This document shows positions 49,585 through 60,902 of a stretch of 64,000 bases of DNA, piece by piece. The stretch comes from Arthrobacter sp. Soil763. Lineage in GTDB: Bacteria; Actinomycetota; Actinomycetes; Actinomycetales; Micrococcaceae. The stretch's first letter is position 1; every line of letters starts with the position of its first letter. The stretch lies in NCBI RefSeq assembly GCF_001428365.1, contig NZ_LMSH01000002.1, positions 186,001-250,000 of the forward strand. The letters are read 5' to 3'. A program made the translations under genes and the position numbers. The notes under the pieces were generated by a model that saw only the letters and a program-made list of their open reading frames with translations, was not told where the DNA came from and did no database searches.

Positions 49585-50814
49585 GTGAAAATCATTGCCG
49601 CCGAAGTCTTTGTGACCAGCCCTTCCCGCAACTTCGTCACGTTGCGGATCACCACTGAGGACGGTGTCACCGGCATCGGTGACGCGACCCTCAACGGCCG
49701 CGAACTGGCCGTCGCCGCATATTTGAAGGAGCACGTCGCGCAGCTGTTGATCGGCAAAGACCCGCACCGGATCGAGGACACCTGGCAGTTCCTCTACCGG
49801 TCCTCGTACTGGCGCCGTGGCCCGGTCACGATGGCCGCGATCGCCGCCGTCGACATGGCCTTGTGGGACATCAAGGGCAAGCTGGCCGGCATGCCGGTCT
49901 ACCAGTTGCTCGGCGGCGCCTCCCGGAACGGCCTGCGCGCCTACGGCCACGCCTCCGGATCGGACCTGGAGTCGCTGTTCGATTCGGTCCGGGAGCACCT
50001 GGCGCTGGGCTACAAGTCGATCCGGATCCAGACCGCGGTGCCCGGCATCAAGGCCGTGTACGGGGTCGCGGCGCAGGCGCAGGCCTCGGGGGAACGGTAC
50101 GACTACGAACCGGCCGGCCGCGGGGCGTTCCCGCTGGAGGAGGACTGGGACACCCGGGCCTACCTGCGGCACCTGCCGACGGTGTTCGAGGCGGTCCGGA
50201 ACGAGTTCGGCCCGGACATTCCGCTGCTGCACGACGGGCACCACCGGATGACCCCGATCCAGGCCGCGAAACTGGGCAAGGCCCTGGAACCCTACGACCT
50301 GTTCTGGCTGGAGGACTGCACCCCGGCGGAAAACCAGGATGCGCTGCGCCTGGTCCGCTCCCACACCACCACGCCGCTGGCGATCGGGGAAGTCTTCAAC
50401 ACGGTCTACGACTTCCAGACCCTGATCAAGGAGCAGCTGATCGACTACGTCCGCGCCGCCTCCACGCACTTTGGCGGCATCTCGCCGCTCAAGAAAGTCA
50501 TGGACTTCGCCGCGCAGTACCAGGTCAAGTCCGGCTTCCACGGCCCGACGGACATTTCCCCCGTCGGGTTCGCCGCCCAGCTGCACGTCGGCCTGGCCAT
50601 CCACAACTACGGAATCCAGGAGTACATGCAGCACTCGGCCGCCACCAACGAGGTCTTCGAGCAGTCCATGACCTTCGTCGACGGCTACCTGCACCCGGGC
50701 GAGGCTCCCGGCCTGGGCGTCGAGTTCAATGAAGAGGCCGCAGCGGCCTACCCCTACCAGCAGGCCTACCTGCCCTACAACCGCCTGGTCGACGGAACGG
50801 TCCACGACTGGTGA
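49585..50814 (+). CDS. D-mannonate dehydratase-like (RspA/ManD) enolase-superfamily protein
   Basis: A 409-residue enolase-superfamily protein of the ManD/RspA subgroup. [37 protein letters not shown] and HGPTDISPV are the subgroup's active-site segments, with the usual Asp/Glu/Glu metal triad. ManD members dehydrate D-mannonate or D-gluconate at varied rates. It broadens the cluster to another hexonate that enters the same 2-keto-3-deoxy path, or acts on a different epimer. GTG 49585 is the start. Confidence 0.85.
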   Translation: MKIIAAEVFVTSPSRNFVTLRITTEDGVTGIGDATLNGRELAVAAYLKEHVAQLLIGKDPHRIEDTWQFLYRSSYWRRGPVTMAAIAAVDMALWDIKGKLAGMPVYQLLGGASRNGLRAYGHASGSDLESLFDSVREHLALGYKSIRIQTAVPGIKAVYGVAAQAQASGERYDYEPAGRGAFPLEEDWDTRAYLRHLPTVFEAVRNEFGPDIPLLHDGHHRMTPIQAAKLGKALEPYDLFWLEDCTPAENQDALRLVRSHTTTPLAIGEVFNTVYDFQTLIKEQLIDYVRAASTHFGGISPLKKVMDFAAQYQVKSGFHGPTDISPVGFAAQLHVGLAIHNYGIQEYMQHSAATNEVFEQSMTFVDGYLHPGEAPGLGVEFNEEAAAAYPYQQAYLPYNRLVDGTVHDW

Positions 50815-50861
50815 CGTTCACCGGCCAAGTCAACGGTCTATAACCGGCCCAACGCCACGAA

Positions 50862-50900
50862 GGCCCCGGGCGGCGAGTCGATGCTCAGCCGCCCGGGGCC
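50862..50900. terminator. 13-bp terminator after the sugar-acid cluster
   Basis: Perfect arms at 50862-50874 and 50888-50900 around a 13-nt loop. It ends the sugar-acid operon and faces the convergent small gene at 50928. Confidence 0.85.
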
Positions 50901-50927
50901 TGGCTTTGTGGAGCCCCGGGTCGGGGA

Positions 50928-51137
50928 CTAGCGGACCAGCTCGCGGGTCATGCCGTAGGGCACCTGGTCCGAGAGCGCCGCGGTGTAGTGCCCCGCCGTG
51001 TGCCGGGTCAGCAGGATGCCGTGCGTGCCCGTGAGCATGGCCAGCCGCTGCAGGCCCTGGACCGCATCGTTGAGGCGTTCGTCCAGCAGCCGGCGGCTGT
51101 CGACACGGATCTCAATGCACTCGTTCGCTGTGGTCAT
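50928..51137 (-). CDS. small hypothetical protein
   Basis: A 69-residue soluble protein (IEIRVDSRRLLDERLNDAVQG, then GILLTRHTAGHYTAAL). No domain is recognised; a mixed alpha/beta fold is plausible. ATG 51137 is taken as start because it follows an AT-poor region with weak GACAG upstream; ATG 51152 is also in frame. The hairpin at 50862 closes it. Confidence 0.5.
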   Translation of the reverse strand: MTTANECIEIRVDSRRLLDERLNDAVQGLQRLAMLTGTHGILLTRHTAGHYTAALSDQVPYGMTRELVR

Positions 51138-51155
51138 CGGGCTGTCTTTCATCAA

Positions 51156-51390
51156 GGGGCGGCAGCCGCGGGTCCGACGGCTGAAGTGACAGTAACGTCT
51201 GATTTAAATGTGAGTCAACTCACCACGCCGAAGACCGCCCGCGGGCCGCGCCGGCCGCCTCGCCGCAGCTCGCGGGGCCCGGTCCGGTCCGCGCTCACAC
51301 CGCCGCCCGGCGGGGAAGCGCCGCGACGGGCCGAACCGGGATAATCTTCACGGAAGAACAACGGAACACTGTGTAGAGGCGGATGCGGGC
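51156..51390. other. intergenic region
   Basis: 235 nt between the divergent small gene and the PAP2 gene. An AT-rich stretch near 51190-51225 (AACGTCTGATTTAAATGTGAGTC) is the only likely promoter area; it contains TTTAAA. No gene seen. Confidence 0.4.
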
Positions 51391-52173
51391 ATGGCTCAGG
51401 ACCAACAAGGGAACTCGTCCGGCTGGTGGCGGGTTTTCCACGACAAGTTCGTCGTGGAAGAGCGCTACATGGAGCCGGAGGCACGGCGGAACCTCTACCG
51501 TATCGCCGTCGGACTGATGGTCACCGGCGCCGTGCTGTTCACCATCATCCTGGTCAGCGTCCTGCAGCGCGGCGGAGTCAGCGTCGTGGACGAGCCGATC
51601 CGCTCCTGGCTCGTGACGCTGCGCGGGGAACCGGCCACCACCATCATGATCATCCTGGCCGTTGTCTTTGGACCCATCGGGCTGCCCATCATCATCCTGG
51701 TGTTCACCGTGGCCTGGGGGCTGCTGGCCAAGCACGCCTGGCGGCCCATGGTGCTGGGCGGCGCCATGCTGACCGGCGTCATCCTGGCCCAGATCATCGG
51801 CCGGACGATCGGCCGCCAGCGCCCGCCCGTGGACCTCATGCTCTTTGGCGCCGACCACACCTTCTCGTTTCCGTCCGGGCACGTCCTGGGCGCCTGCGAC
51901 TTCCTGTTGGTCACAACGTTTTTGGTGTTCTCGCGGCGGAAGAACCCCAGGGCCGCGGTCGTCGGATTCGCCCTGGCCGGCGTCGGTATCGTCTTCGCCG
52001 CGCTGAGCAGGCTGTACCTGGGCTACCACTGGACCACGGATGCGCTCGCGTCCCTGTCGATCTCGTTCGTGATCCTGGGCGCGGTGATCATGCTCGACAC
52101 CTGGCGGACGGCCCGGATCCCCGGCGAGCAGATCACCGGCGAACTTTCCAAGCAGGAGTCCTCCGCCGAGTAG
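51391..52173 (+). CDS. PAP2-family phosphatase
   Basis: A 260-residue inner-membrane phosphatase with six helices. RTIGRQRPP, FPSGH and SRLYLGYHWTTD are the three catalytic motifs (KX6RP, PSGH and SRX5HX3D). It removes phosphate from lipid or isoprenyl phosphates such as undecaprenyl pyrophosphate or phosphatidate. Start ATG 51391 with GAGGCGGATG upstream. Neighbours give no further clue. Confidence 0.92.
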   Translation: MAQDQQGNSSGWWRVFHDKFVVEERYMEPEARRNLYRIAVGLMVTGAVLFTIILVSVLQRGGVSVVDEPIRSWLVTLRGEPATTIMIILAVVFGPIGLPIIILVFTVAWGLLAKHAWRPMVLGGAMLTGVILAQIIGRTIGRQRPPVDLMLFGADHTFSFPSGHVLGACDFLLVTTFLVFSRRKNPRAAVVGFALAGVGIVFAALSRLYLGYHWTTDALASLSISFVILGAVIMLDTWRTARIPGEQITGELSKQESSAE

Positions 52174-52207
52174 CGGGGCCGGACCGGATGTGGGGCACAA
52201 TGCGTTC

Positions 52208-53026
52208 ATGACCAATGACGATCTGCGGCCGGTCTACTTCCTCTCGGACAGTACCGGCATCACCGCCGAAACGCTCGGCAGCACCCTGCTGACCCAGTTC
52301 CCCGCGGGCAACTTCGACCGTGTCACGATCCCCTTCATTACGACCGTTGAGCAGGCCCGGGCCGTGGTCGGGACGATCGACGAGCTGGCCGCCACGGGCC
52401 TGCGGCCGATCGTTTTTTCCACGGCCGTCAGCAGCGATATCCGTAAGACGCTCGCCACCTGCAAGGGCGTGATCGTGGACCTCATCGGCAGCCACGTGGG
52501 ACAGCTGGAGGAGGCGCTCGGCACTCCGGCTAGCGGTGAGCCCGGGCGCGCCCACGGCCTGGGCAACGCCGCGCGGTACCAGTCCCGGATGGCGGCAGTC
52601 GAGTACGCCATGGAGCACGACGACGGCCAAAGCCTGCGCGCGCTGGAAAAGGCGCAGGTCATCCTGGTAGCCCCCTCGCGCTGCGGCAAGACGCCGACCA
52701 CAATGTACTTGGCCCTGCAGCATGGCATCTTCGCCGCCAACTTCCCGCTGGTGGACGAGGACTTCGACAAGGAGGGCCTGCCGAAGCCCCTGCGCCCCTT
52801 CATCTCGAAATGTTTCGGGCTCTCGTCCAACCCGCTGCGGCTCAGTCAGATCCGGACCGAGCGGCGCCGCGGCTCGCCGTACGCCTCGCTCCGGCAATGC
52901 GGATTCGAACTGCGCAGCGCCGAGCGGTTGTACGTCTCACATGGGATTCCGTACCTGAACTCCGCCACCGTCTCCGTCGAAGAGATGGCGGCGACGATCC
53001 TGCAACGGATGAAACTCAAGCATTAG
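52208..53026 (+). CDS. PEP synthase regulatory protein (bifunctional kinase/pyrophosphorylase)
   Basis: A 272-residue DUF299 protein. YFLSDSTGITAETLG opens the fold and APSRCGKTPTTMYLA is the P-loop-like motif; the SRCGKTP form belongs to the PEP synthase regulators, whereas PPDK regulators have SRTSKTP. It uses ADP to phosphorylate a Thr next to the catalytic His of PEP synthase and reverses this with phosphate. The gene for the target follows after 148 nt. ATG 52208 is chosen over 52190 for the family start. Confidence 0.92.
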   Translation: MTNDDLRPVYFLSDSTGITAETLGSTLLTQFPAGNFDRVTIPFITTVEQARAVVGTIDELAATGLRPIVFSTAVSSDIRKTLATCKGVIVDLIGSHVGQLEEALGTPASGEPGRAHGLGNAARYQSRMAAVEYAMEHDDGQSLRALEKAQVILVAPSRCGKTPTTMYLALQHGIFAANFPLVDEDFDKEGLPKPLRPFISKCFGLSSNPLRLSQIRTERRRGSPYASLRQCGFELRSAERLYVSHGIPYLNSATVSVEEMAATILQRMKLKH

Positions 53027-53174
53027 AGAAAAAATTCACAAACGATGTGTGGCGGACGTCATATGGAAAGCGCCCTGAAGACCTGACACTGTGGACAGGA
53101 CTTGCGCCCTGCGAGCGGCCATCGCCGCGAGCGGGCCGGCGGCACGCCACCATTTCTGCGAAGGAGCAGCAACA

Positions 53175-55592
<2,418 letters not shown>

Positions 55593-55638
55593 CTGTCCCG
55601 AGGCCCGTGCTCCGCGTGTCCGCAGCGGAGTACGGGCC

Positions 55639-55926
55639 TCAGCGGGCCCTGGCCCGTTTCAGCTCGGCGCGGAGCAGGGCGTTGGCGGCCTCCAATTCCA
55701 GGACCTTGGCCACGCCGGCCAGGTTCAGGCCCTCCTCCAGGAGTTCGCTGATCCGGCGCAGGACCACTAGGTCCGCCTCGCTGTACTGCCGCGTGCCGCC
55801 GGCGGTCCGGTCCGGCGTCAGCAGGCCCTTCCGCTCGTAAAGACGGATGTTCTGCTGCCCGGTCCCTACCAGCTGGGCCACCACAGAGATGGCATACAGC
55901 CCCAAATCGTCCTCGCGTTCCGCCAC
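55639..55926 (-). CDS. MerR/HspR-like transcriptional regulator
   Basis: A 95-residue MerR-type protein: [26 protein letters not shown] as winged helix and [10 protein letters not shown] following, then the coiled helix to the C-terminus. It is short and lacks a ligand domain, like HspR, which represses heat-shock genes. It is divergent from hsp20, with a shared control region at 55984-56048. No dnaK or grpE genes are here, although HspR is usually found with them. Confidence 0.85.
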   Translation of the reverse strand: MAEREDDLGLYAISVVAQLVGTGQQNIRLYERKGLLTPDRTAGGTRQYSEADLVVLRRISELLEEGLNLAGVAKVLELEAANALLRAELKRARAR

Positions 55927-55983
55927 GGCGCCCCCTTCCCTGCTGGCGGCCCCTCGGCCGCCGTTGCCCGGTCAATTTTCCCC

Positions 55984-56048
55984 TTGCAACAGTCTGGCAC
56001 CGGTGCTATAAAAAATCTATATCAGCCACAACAGATAATCGTTGGCTG
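55984..56048 (+). promoter_or_regulatory. hsp20 promoter with palindromes
   Basis: TTGCAA (55984-55989) and TATAAA (56007-56012) are 17 nt apart. A perfect GCACCGGTGC palindrome (55997-56006) fills the spacer next to the -10, where MerR-type proteins usually bind. A second weaker repeat, CAGCCA (56023-56028) with TGGCTG (56043-56048), lies in the 5' leader. The HAIR element known for HspR (CTTGAGT-N7-ACTCAAG) is not present. Confidence 0.65.
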
Positions 56049-56091
56049 GAGAACCAACACAGCAGGCAACTCTCATCTGAAGGAGTGGGAA

Positions 56092-56520
56092 ATGATGTTG
56101 ATGCGTACGGACCCGTTCCGTGATCTGGACCGGCTGACCCAGCAGGTTTTTGGGACGGCGGCGCGGCCGGCGGCGATGCCGATGGACGCCTGGCAGGAGG
56201 ACGGCGAATTCGTCGTCGCGTTCGATCTTCCCGGCGTCAACGTCGACTCGGTGGACCTGGACATCGAACGCAATGTCCTGACGGTAAAGGCCGAGCGGCG
56301 GGACCCGACCCAGCCGAATGTTGAACTCATCGCCTCCGAACGGCCGCGCGGCGTCTTCAGCCGCCAGCTCATCCTGGGCGACACCCTGGACACCGAGAAG
56401 GTCCGGGCGAACTACGCCGACGGCGTCCTGACCCTCCGCATCCCGGTGCAGGAACAGGCAAAGCCGCGGAAAATCGAAATCACGCACACGCAGGACAAGA
56501 TGCAGGAGATCGGCAAGTAG
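56092..56520 (+). CDS. Hsp20/alpha-crystallin small heat shock protein
   Basis: A 142-residue chaperone that holds unfolding proteins. The alpha-crystallin domain runs from about residue 35 to 125 ([29 protein letters not shown], given as pattern only by its start FDLPGV and its ERN..T.KAER strand), and LRIPV is the C-terminal IxI/V-type anchor. ATG 56092 has AAGGAGTGGG upstream; ATG 56095 follows. It is divergent from the HspR-like gene and followed by a hairpin. Confidence 0.92.
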   Translation: MMLMRTDPFRDLDRLTQQVFGTAARPAAMPMDAWQEDGEFVVAFDLPGVNVDSVDLDIERNVLTVKAERRDPTQPNVELIASERPRGVFSRQLILGDTLDTEKVRANYADGVLTLRIPVQEQAKPRKIEITHTQDKMQEIGK

Positions 56521-56522
56521 GA

Positions 56523-56551
56523 CCGCGGCGGGACGGCTCGTCCCGCCGCGG
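56523..56551. terminator. 13-bp hairpin after hsp20
   Basis: CCGCGGCGGGACG (56523-56535) pairs perfectly with 56539-56551, loop GCT. It lies between hsp20 and the J-domain gene, so the latter may depend on read-through. Confidence 0.8.
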
Positions 56552-56569
56552 CACGGGAGGGGGTGGCCA

Positions 56570-56935
56570 GTGAACCGCGACCCGCGGGGGTTTTACGCCG
56601 CGCTGGGGGTCTCGCCGGATGCCACGCCGGCCGAGATCCAGCGGTCCTTCCGCGCCCTGATGCGGCTGCGCCACCCCGATCTCGGCGCCGGTACTGGTGC
56701 TGCCGGCAGCGCCGGGACCGGCGCCCGGGCCGACGACGGCGCGGAGGTCCGGCGGATCCTCGAGTCTTTCGCGGTGCTCAGGGACCCGGCCTCCCGAGCG
56801 GCCTACGATCCCGGTGCCGGTCCGGGGGTACCGGCGGGAAACCGGGACCCCGCCGTCGGCCGCGCGATCCCGGTGCGGCACCACGCCGTACGGCAGCCGG
56901 TCCTGCGCATCACCCCTGTGCGCTGGGAACGCTGA
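56570..56935 (+). CDS. J-domain protein (short DnaJ-like)
   Basis: A 121-residue protein. GFYAALGVSPDATPAEIQRSFRALMRLRHPDL is the J domain with the essential HPD, and the last 45 residues are Pro/Gly-rich. It lacks the G/F, zinc-finger and peptide-binding domains of DnaJ, so it may stimulate a Hsp70 at a special site. Gly/Ala-rich inserts break the J domain (TGAAGSAGTGARAD). GTG 56570 has GGGAGGGGG upstream. Confidence 0.83.
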   Translation: MNRDPRGFYAALGVSPDATPAEIQRSFRALMRLRHPDLGAGTGAAGSAGTGARADDGAEVRRILESFAVLRDPASRAAYDPGAGPGVPAGNRDPAVGRAIPVRHHAVRQPVLRITPVRWER

Positions 56936-56959
56936 GGAACCGACAGAAGGAGTTCGACC

Positions 56960-57343
56960 ATGAGCGCCTGGCGGCGTTACGACTCGCACCTGATTCCCGC
57001 CTTCCATGAGCGTTTCGAGGAACGCTGGGGAAAGGACACGGCGCCGTTCCTCGATCCGGAGGCGCACGAGCTGCCGGTGCCGCGCGCCCAATGGATCAAC
57101 GTGGACACCGGCGCCGCGCTGGCGGTCGTTCCCGTCTGGGCGGACCAGGACAGCCAGCACCGGTCCTTCGGTGTGTTCTACCTGCCGCCGGCCGGGGACA
57201 TCTGGGTGCTGCGGCCCGGGTTCACCGGGTACCTCGAGCCGGCGGCGGATGACGCCGAGCAGCTCGTCGTCCTCCGGAACGACGCCTTCAAGAAGGCCGT
57301 GGCGCACGCCCGGGAGTTCCTCTTCGGGCCGGGCGGGGCCTAA
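56960..57343 (+). CDS. hypothetical protein downstream of the J-domain gene
   Basis: A 127-residue soluble protein: RRYDSHLIPAFHERFEERWG, then SFGVFYLPPAGDIWVLRPG and a terminal helix. No transmembrane segment or recognised family. AGAAGGAG upstream of ATG 56960 is good. It lies 24 nt after the J-domain gene and is likely cotranscribed. Confidence 0.65.
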   Translation: MSAWRRYDSHLIPAFHERFEERWGKDTAPFLDPEAHELPVPRAQWINVDTGAALAVVPVWADQDSQHRSFGVFYLPPAGDIWVLRPGFTGYLEPAADDAEQLVVLRNDAFKKAVAHAREFLFGPGGA

Positions 57344-57384
57344 GATCGATCCACCACCAGCGCAACTGCATAGGGGATTCGCCA

Positions 57385-58956
57385 ATGAACGCTTCCGCCC
57401 ACGATCTGGCCGCTCTGCTGCCGCCCGAGTTCACCCTGGGCGTGGCGACCGCCGCCTTCCAGATCGAGGGGGCGCTGGACGAGGACGGGCGCGGGCCCTC
57501 CGGCTGGGACGTTTTCGCAGCCACGCCGGGATCGATCGTCAACGACCACAGTCCCGCAATTGCCTGTGACCACTACCACCGGATGCCCGAAGACGTGGCG
57601 CTGATGAAGGAACTGGGGATCGACTCCTACCGGTTCTCGCTGTCCTGGCCCCGGATCCAGCCCGGCGGCAGCGGCCCGGTCAATCCCAAGGGCCTGGACT
57701 TCTACGACCGGCTGATCGACCTGCTGCTGGCCAACGGGATCTCCCCGATGGCCACCCTGTACCACTGGGACACGCCGCTCGAACTGGACGAGGCCGGCGG
57801 CTGGATGAACCGCGATACCGCCTACCGGCTGGGGGAGTTTGCCGCGATCGCCGCCGCCGCGTACGGGGACCGGGTGGCGCGCTGGGTGACCATCAACGAA
57901 CCGGCCACGGTAAGCGCCAACGGCTACATGCTGGGCGTGCACTCCCCGGGGGAGGCCCACATGCTCAAGGCGCTGCCAAGCGTCCACCACCAGCTGCTCG
58001 GCCACGGGCTGGCGATGCAGGCGCTGCGGGCCGCGAAGGTGCCCGGGGAGATCGGGCTGACCAATGTCTACTCACCCATGGTCCCCGCCTCCGGCAACCC
58101 CCTGGACAAAGTCAGCGCCGGGCTGATGGACATGGCCCAGAACCGGCTGTACGCGGACCCGGTGCTGCTGGGCAAGTACCCGGACGCGATCCGGGCCGCG
58201 ACATTCTTCTCCTCGTTCAGCCCGTCCAGCGAGGACATGGAGCTGATCTCCCAGCCGCTGGACTTCTACGGCCTGAACTACTACATGCCCACCCGGGTGG
58301 CGGCGGGCCCGGGCGAGGGGACCGTGCCCAAGGGCATGGCCGAGGCCATGGGCAACGATCTGAACGGCGGAGGGTCCGGAACGCCGTTCCACATCCAGAG
58401 CTTCCCCGACACCGAGATCACCGCCTACGGCTGGCCGATCAAACCGGACTACATGGCCGTGGCGCTCGCGGAAATGGCCGAACGCTACCCGGAACTGCCG
58501 CCGGTCTACATCACCGAGGGCGGCGCCAGTTTCGAGGACCTGGAAATCCACGACGCCGACGGCCGGCTGATCGTCCCCGACGAGCGCCGCGTGCGGTACC
58601 TCGCCGAGCACATCGGCGCCGCCATCGAAGCGACCTCTCCCGGCGGCACCGCAGAATCGATTGAGCTGCGCGGCTACTACGTGTGGTCGCTGCTGGACAA
58701 CTTTGAATGGTCCGCCGGGTACAAGCAGCAGTTCGGCCTGATCCATGTGGACCGGGACACCATGGCCCGTACGCCCAAGGCATCCTATTACTGGCTCCGC
58801 GAGCTGATGGCGGCCCGGAAGCAGGGCGCCGCCGTGGCCGGTGCTCCCGTGCCCGCAGCCGGCGGGGGCGCGGAGTCCGCGCCGGAAGCCGCCGACGTCG
58901 AGGGCGCCGGCAGCGGGGCTGCGCCCGACGCGGCCGCCGGAACAGCCGCCGGCTAG
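57385..58956 (+). CDS. GH1 family beta-glucosidase
   Basis: A 523-residue glycoside hydrolase. VTINEPATV carries the acid/base Glu and YITEGGASF the nucleophilic Glu; VATAAFQIEGAL and GYYVWSLLDNFEWSAGY are family blocks. No signal peptide, so it acts on imported cellobiose or similar beta-glucosides. The last 50 residues are an Ala/Gly-rich extension. ATG 57385. Its stop shares CTAG with the convergent App1 gene. No transporter is adjacent. Confidence 0.93.
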   Translation: MNASAHDLAALLPPEFTLGVATAAFQIEGALDEDGRGPSGWDVFAATPGSIVNDHSPAIACDHYHRMPEDVALMKELGIDSYRFSLSWPRIQPGGSGPVNPKGLDFYDRLIDLLLANGISPMATLYHWDTPLELDEAGGWMNRDTAYRLGEFAAIAAAAYGDRVARWVTINEPATVSANGYMLGVHSPGEAHMLKALPSVHHQLLGHGLAMQALRAAKVPGEIGLTNVYSPMVPASGNPLDKVSAGLMDMAQNRLYADPVLLGKYPDAIRAATFFSSFSPSSEDMELISQPLDFYGLNYYMPTRVAAGPGEGTVPKGMAEAMGNDLNGGGSGTPFHIQSFPDTEITAYGWPIKPDYMAVALAEMAERYPELPPVYITEGGASFEDLEIHDADGRLIVPDERRVRYLAEHIGAAIEATSPGGTAESIELRGYYVWSLLDNFEWSAGYKQQFGLIHVDRDTMARTPKASYYWLRELMAARKQGAAVAGAPVPAAGGGAESAPEAADVEGAGSGAAPDAAAGTAAG

Positions 58957-60026
58957 AGGAGCTCCAGCTCCTCGAGCCGGGCGGCCATGCCGGCGCCGTC
59001 CGGGGAGTAGATCCAGGGCACGCGTGTATCGGTGTGGTCCCCGGTCTCGGAGTGCCCGCCGGCCAGCACGGCCTCGCTGGTGGAGAGCTGGCGGATGCCG
59101 ATCGCCGCGACCCGGTCGCCGTGGTCCCGTGCGAACTGTGAGTAGATGGCCTCATCGTGCTGGCCGTTGTCGCCGAAGAGCAGCCAGCGCATGTTCGGGA
59201 ATTCGCGGGCCAGCAGCTCCAGGTTGCGGCGCTTGTGGTCCTGGCCGCTGCGGAACCAGCGGTCGTGCGTAAGGCCCCAGTCGGTCAGCAGCAGGGTCCC
59301 GGTCGGATACATGTTGCGGGTGATGAAGCGGGCCAGGGTGGGGGCGGCGTTCCACGGCCCGGTCGAAAGGTAGATCACCGGCGCCTCGGGGTGCTCCACC
59401 AGCAGCCGGTCCATCAGGACGGCCATCCCCGGAGTCGCCATCCGGGCCCGCTCGTTGAGCACGAAGGTGTTCCACAGGGCCAGGAACGGGCGGGGGAGGG
59501 CCGTGACCATGATGGTGTCGTCAATATCGGAGACGATGCCCAGCGGGGTGTCCGGGGAGATGACGTAGATCCTTGCCTCCGCGGCCTCGGTCCCGTCGGC
59601 GCGCAGCACCGCGGTGTGCCAGCCCGGCGCCAGCGAGACCGGCACCACGGTGTCCACCAGGCCGCCGCGGTCGGCATGCACCCGGGTGGTGACGCCGCCG
59701 ATCTCGATGTCCACCTCGACGAACTGGATCGGAACGGACGTGAAGGCCCGCCACCCGCGGACGTTTTGGTTGCCGTTCTGCGCCGCCCGCTCCGCGCGGC
59801 TGCCCGCGGCCGGTTTGCTGGTGAGCACCACGCGGCCCAGCACCCGGACCCACTCGGTGGAGCCATAGCCCTGGTAGGCGATCGTCTGGGGGCTGAAGTT
59901 CCAGCGCCTGGCCAGCTTCAGCCTCAGGTGGTTGACCGTGTCCGAGACCAGGTGGGCCAGACGGAAGGCCTGGCTGCCGGAGACCTTCGGGTCCGGCCGT
60001 TCCTGCGGGGAATCCTGCGACGCCAT
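58953..60026 (-). CDS. App1-like phosphatase (DUF2183)
   Basis: A 357-residue protein. VSDIDDTI is the DxDxT HAD-type motif, followed by YLSTGPWN and LLTDWG, and LLFGDNGQHDEAIY as the later acidic motif, matching the App1 (phosphatidate phosphatase) family. The N-terminal 150 residues include a beta-rich part. It may dephosphorylate a lipid phosphate. ATG 60026 is chosen because GGAGG lies 7 nt upstream. Confidence 0.87.
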   Translation of the reverse strand: MASQDSPQERPDPKVSGSQAFRLAHLVSDTVNHLRLKLARRWNFSPQTIAYQGYGSTEWVRVLGRVVLTSKPAAGSRAERAAQNGNQNVRGWRAFTSVPIQFVEVDIEIGGVTTRVHADRGGLVDTVVPVSLAPGWHTAVLRADGTEAAEARIYVISPDTPLGIVSDIDDTIMVTALPRPFLALWNTFVLNERARMATPGMAVLMDRLLVEHPEAPVIYLSTGPWNAAPTLARFITRNMYPTGTLLLTDWGLTHDRWFRSGQDHKRRNLELLAREFPNMRWLLFGDNGQHDEAIYSQFARDHGDRVAAIGIRQLSTSEAVLAGGHSETGDHTDTRVPWIYSPDGAGMAARLEELELL

Positions 60027-60095
60027 TTTCATGCCTCCACTCTCCCACAGCAGACGGCCGCGGCCGTCGTTTGCGTCGGCCCGTCAGCCGCCACC

Positions 60096-60857
60096 TCAGC
60101 TGTCACGTCGGCTGACGCCCAGCAGCTCCCGCAGCCGAAAGGCGTCGCGCACGGCGTTGCCTTCGCCGTCGTTGTTGAAGTACGCGTAGACCTCCCGCCC
60201 GCCCTCCTGCCACTCCCGGATCCGCTCCGCCCACCAGCGGAGGTCGGCCTCGGAGTAGGAGCCCGCGTACAGGTGTTCCCGGTCCGGTCCATGCAGCCTG
60301 AGGTAGACGAACGGGGCGGTGGCCCGGAGGATGCAGGGCAGCTGCGCCCCGCTCATGACGCAGTAGGCGGCCCGGTGCCGCTCCAGCAGCTCGTACACCT
60401 CCGGGTGGTCCCAGCTGGCGTGGCGGAACTCGACGCTGACGCGGATCCACTCCGGCAGGGCGGCCAGGAAATACTCCAGCCGGGCGTCGTCGCGGGCGAA
60501 GTCCGGCGGCAGCTGCACCAGCAGCACCGCGCGCTTGTCGCCGAGCTCGTGCCAGCCCCGGGTGATCCGCTCTACCCAGGCTTCGGGGCCGTACAGCTTC
60601 TTGCCGTGGGTGAGGCCGCGCGGGGCCTTGACGGACATGGCGAAACCCGGGGGGAGGCGGCGCTGCCAGCCAGCGAAGGAGCTCTCCCGCGGCCAGCGGT
60701 AGAAACTCGCGTTCAGCTCGACCGTGCTGAACCGGGAGGCGTAGTGGGACAGCCGGTCCTTCGCAGGCAGTCCCGGCGGGTAGAGCACGTTTTCCCAGTG
60801 GTCGTAGCTCCAGCCGCTGGTGCCGATGTGCGCCGACCCGGATTGCTGTTCCGGCAT
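60096..60857 (-). CDS. DUF72 domain protein
   Basis: A 253-residue TIM-barrel-like protein. HIGTSGWSYDHWENVLYP at the start and YAYFNNDGEGNAVRDA near the end mark DUF72/YecE. FSTVELNASFYRWP and VSVEFRHASW are the active-site-like strands. Function unproven. It is divergent from the GH15-like gene, with a 45-nt gap. Confidence 0.88.
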   Translation of the reverse strand: MPEQQSGSAHIGTSGWSYDHWENVLYPPGLPAKDRLSHYASRFSTVELNASFYRWPRESSFAGWQRRLPPGFAMSVKAPRGLTHGKKLYGPEAWVERITRGWHELGDKRAVLLVQLPPDFARDDARLEYFLAALPEWIRVSVEFRHASWDHPEVYELLERHRAAYCVMSGAQLPCILRATAPFVYLRLHGPDREHLYAGSYSEADLRWWAERIREWQEGGREVYAYFNNDGEGNAVRDAFRLRELLGVSRRDS

Positions 60858-60902
60858 GAAGGGATCCTAGCGCCGCGGGGCGGATGTGGCACTGTAAGAG
60901 CC

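Noticed and set aside
48496..50805. 769-codon minus-strand frame across the sugar kinase and ManD-like genes
   Set aside because: It crosses two well-supported plus-strand genes and has no recognisable domain.
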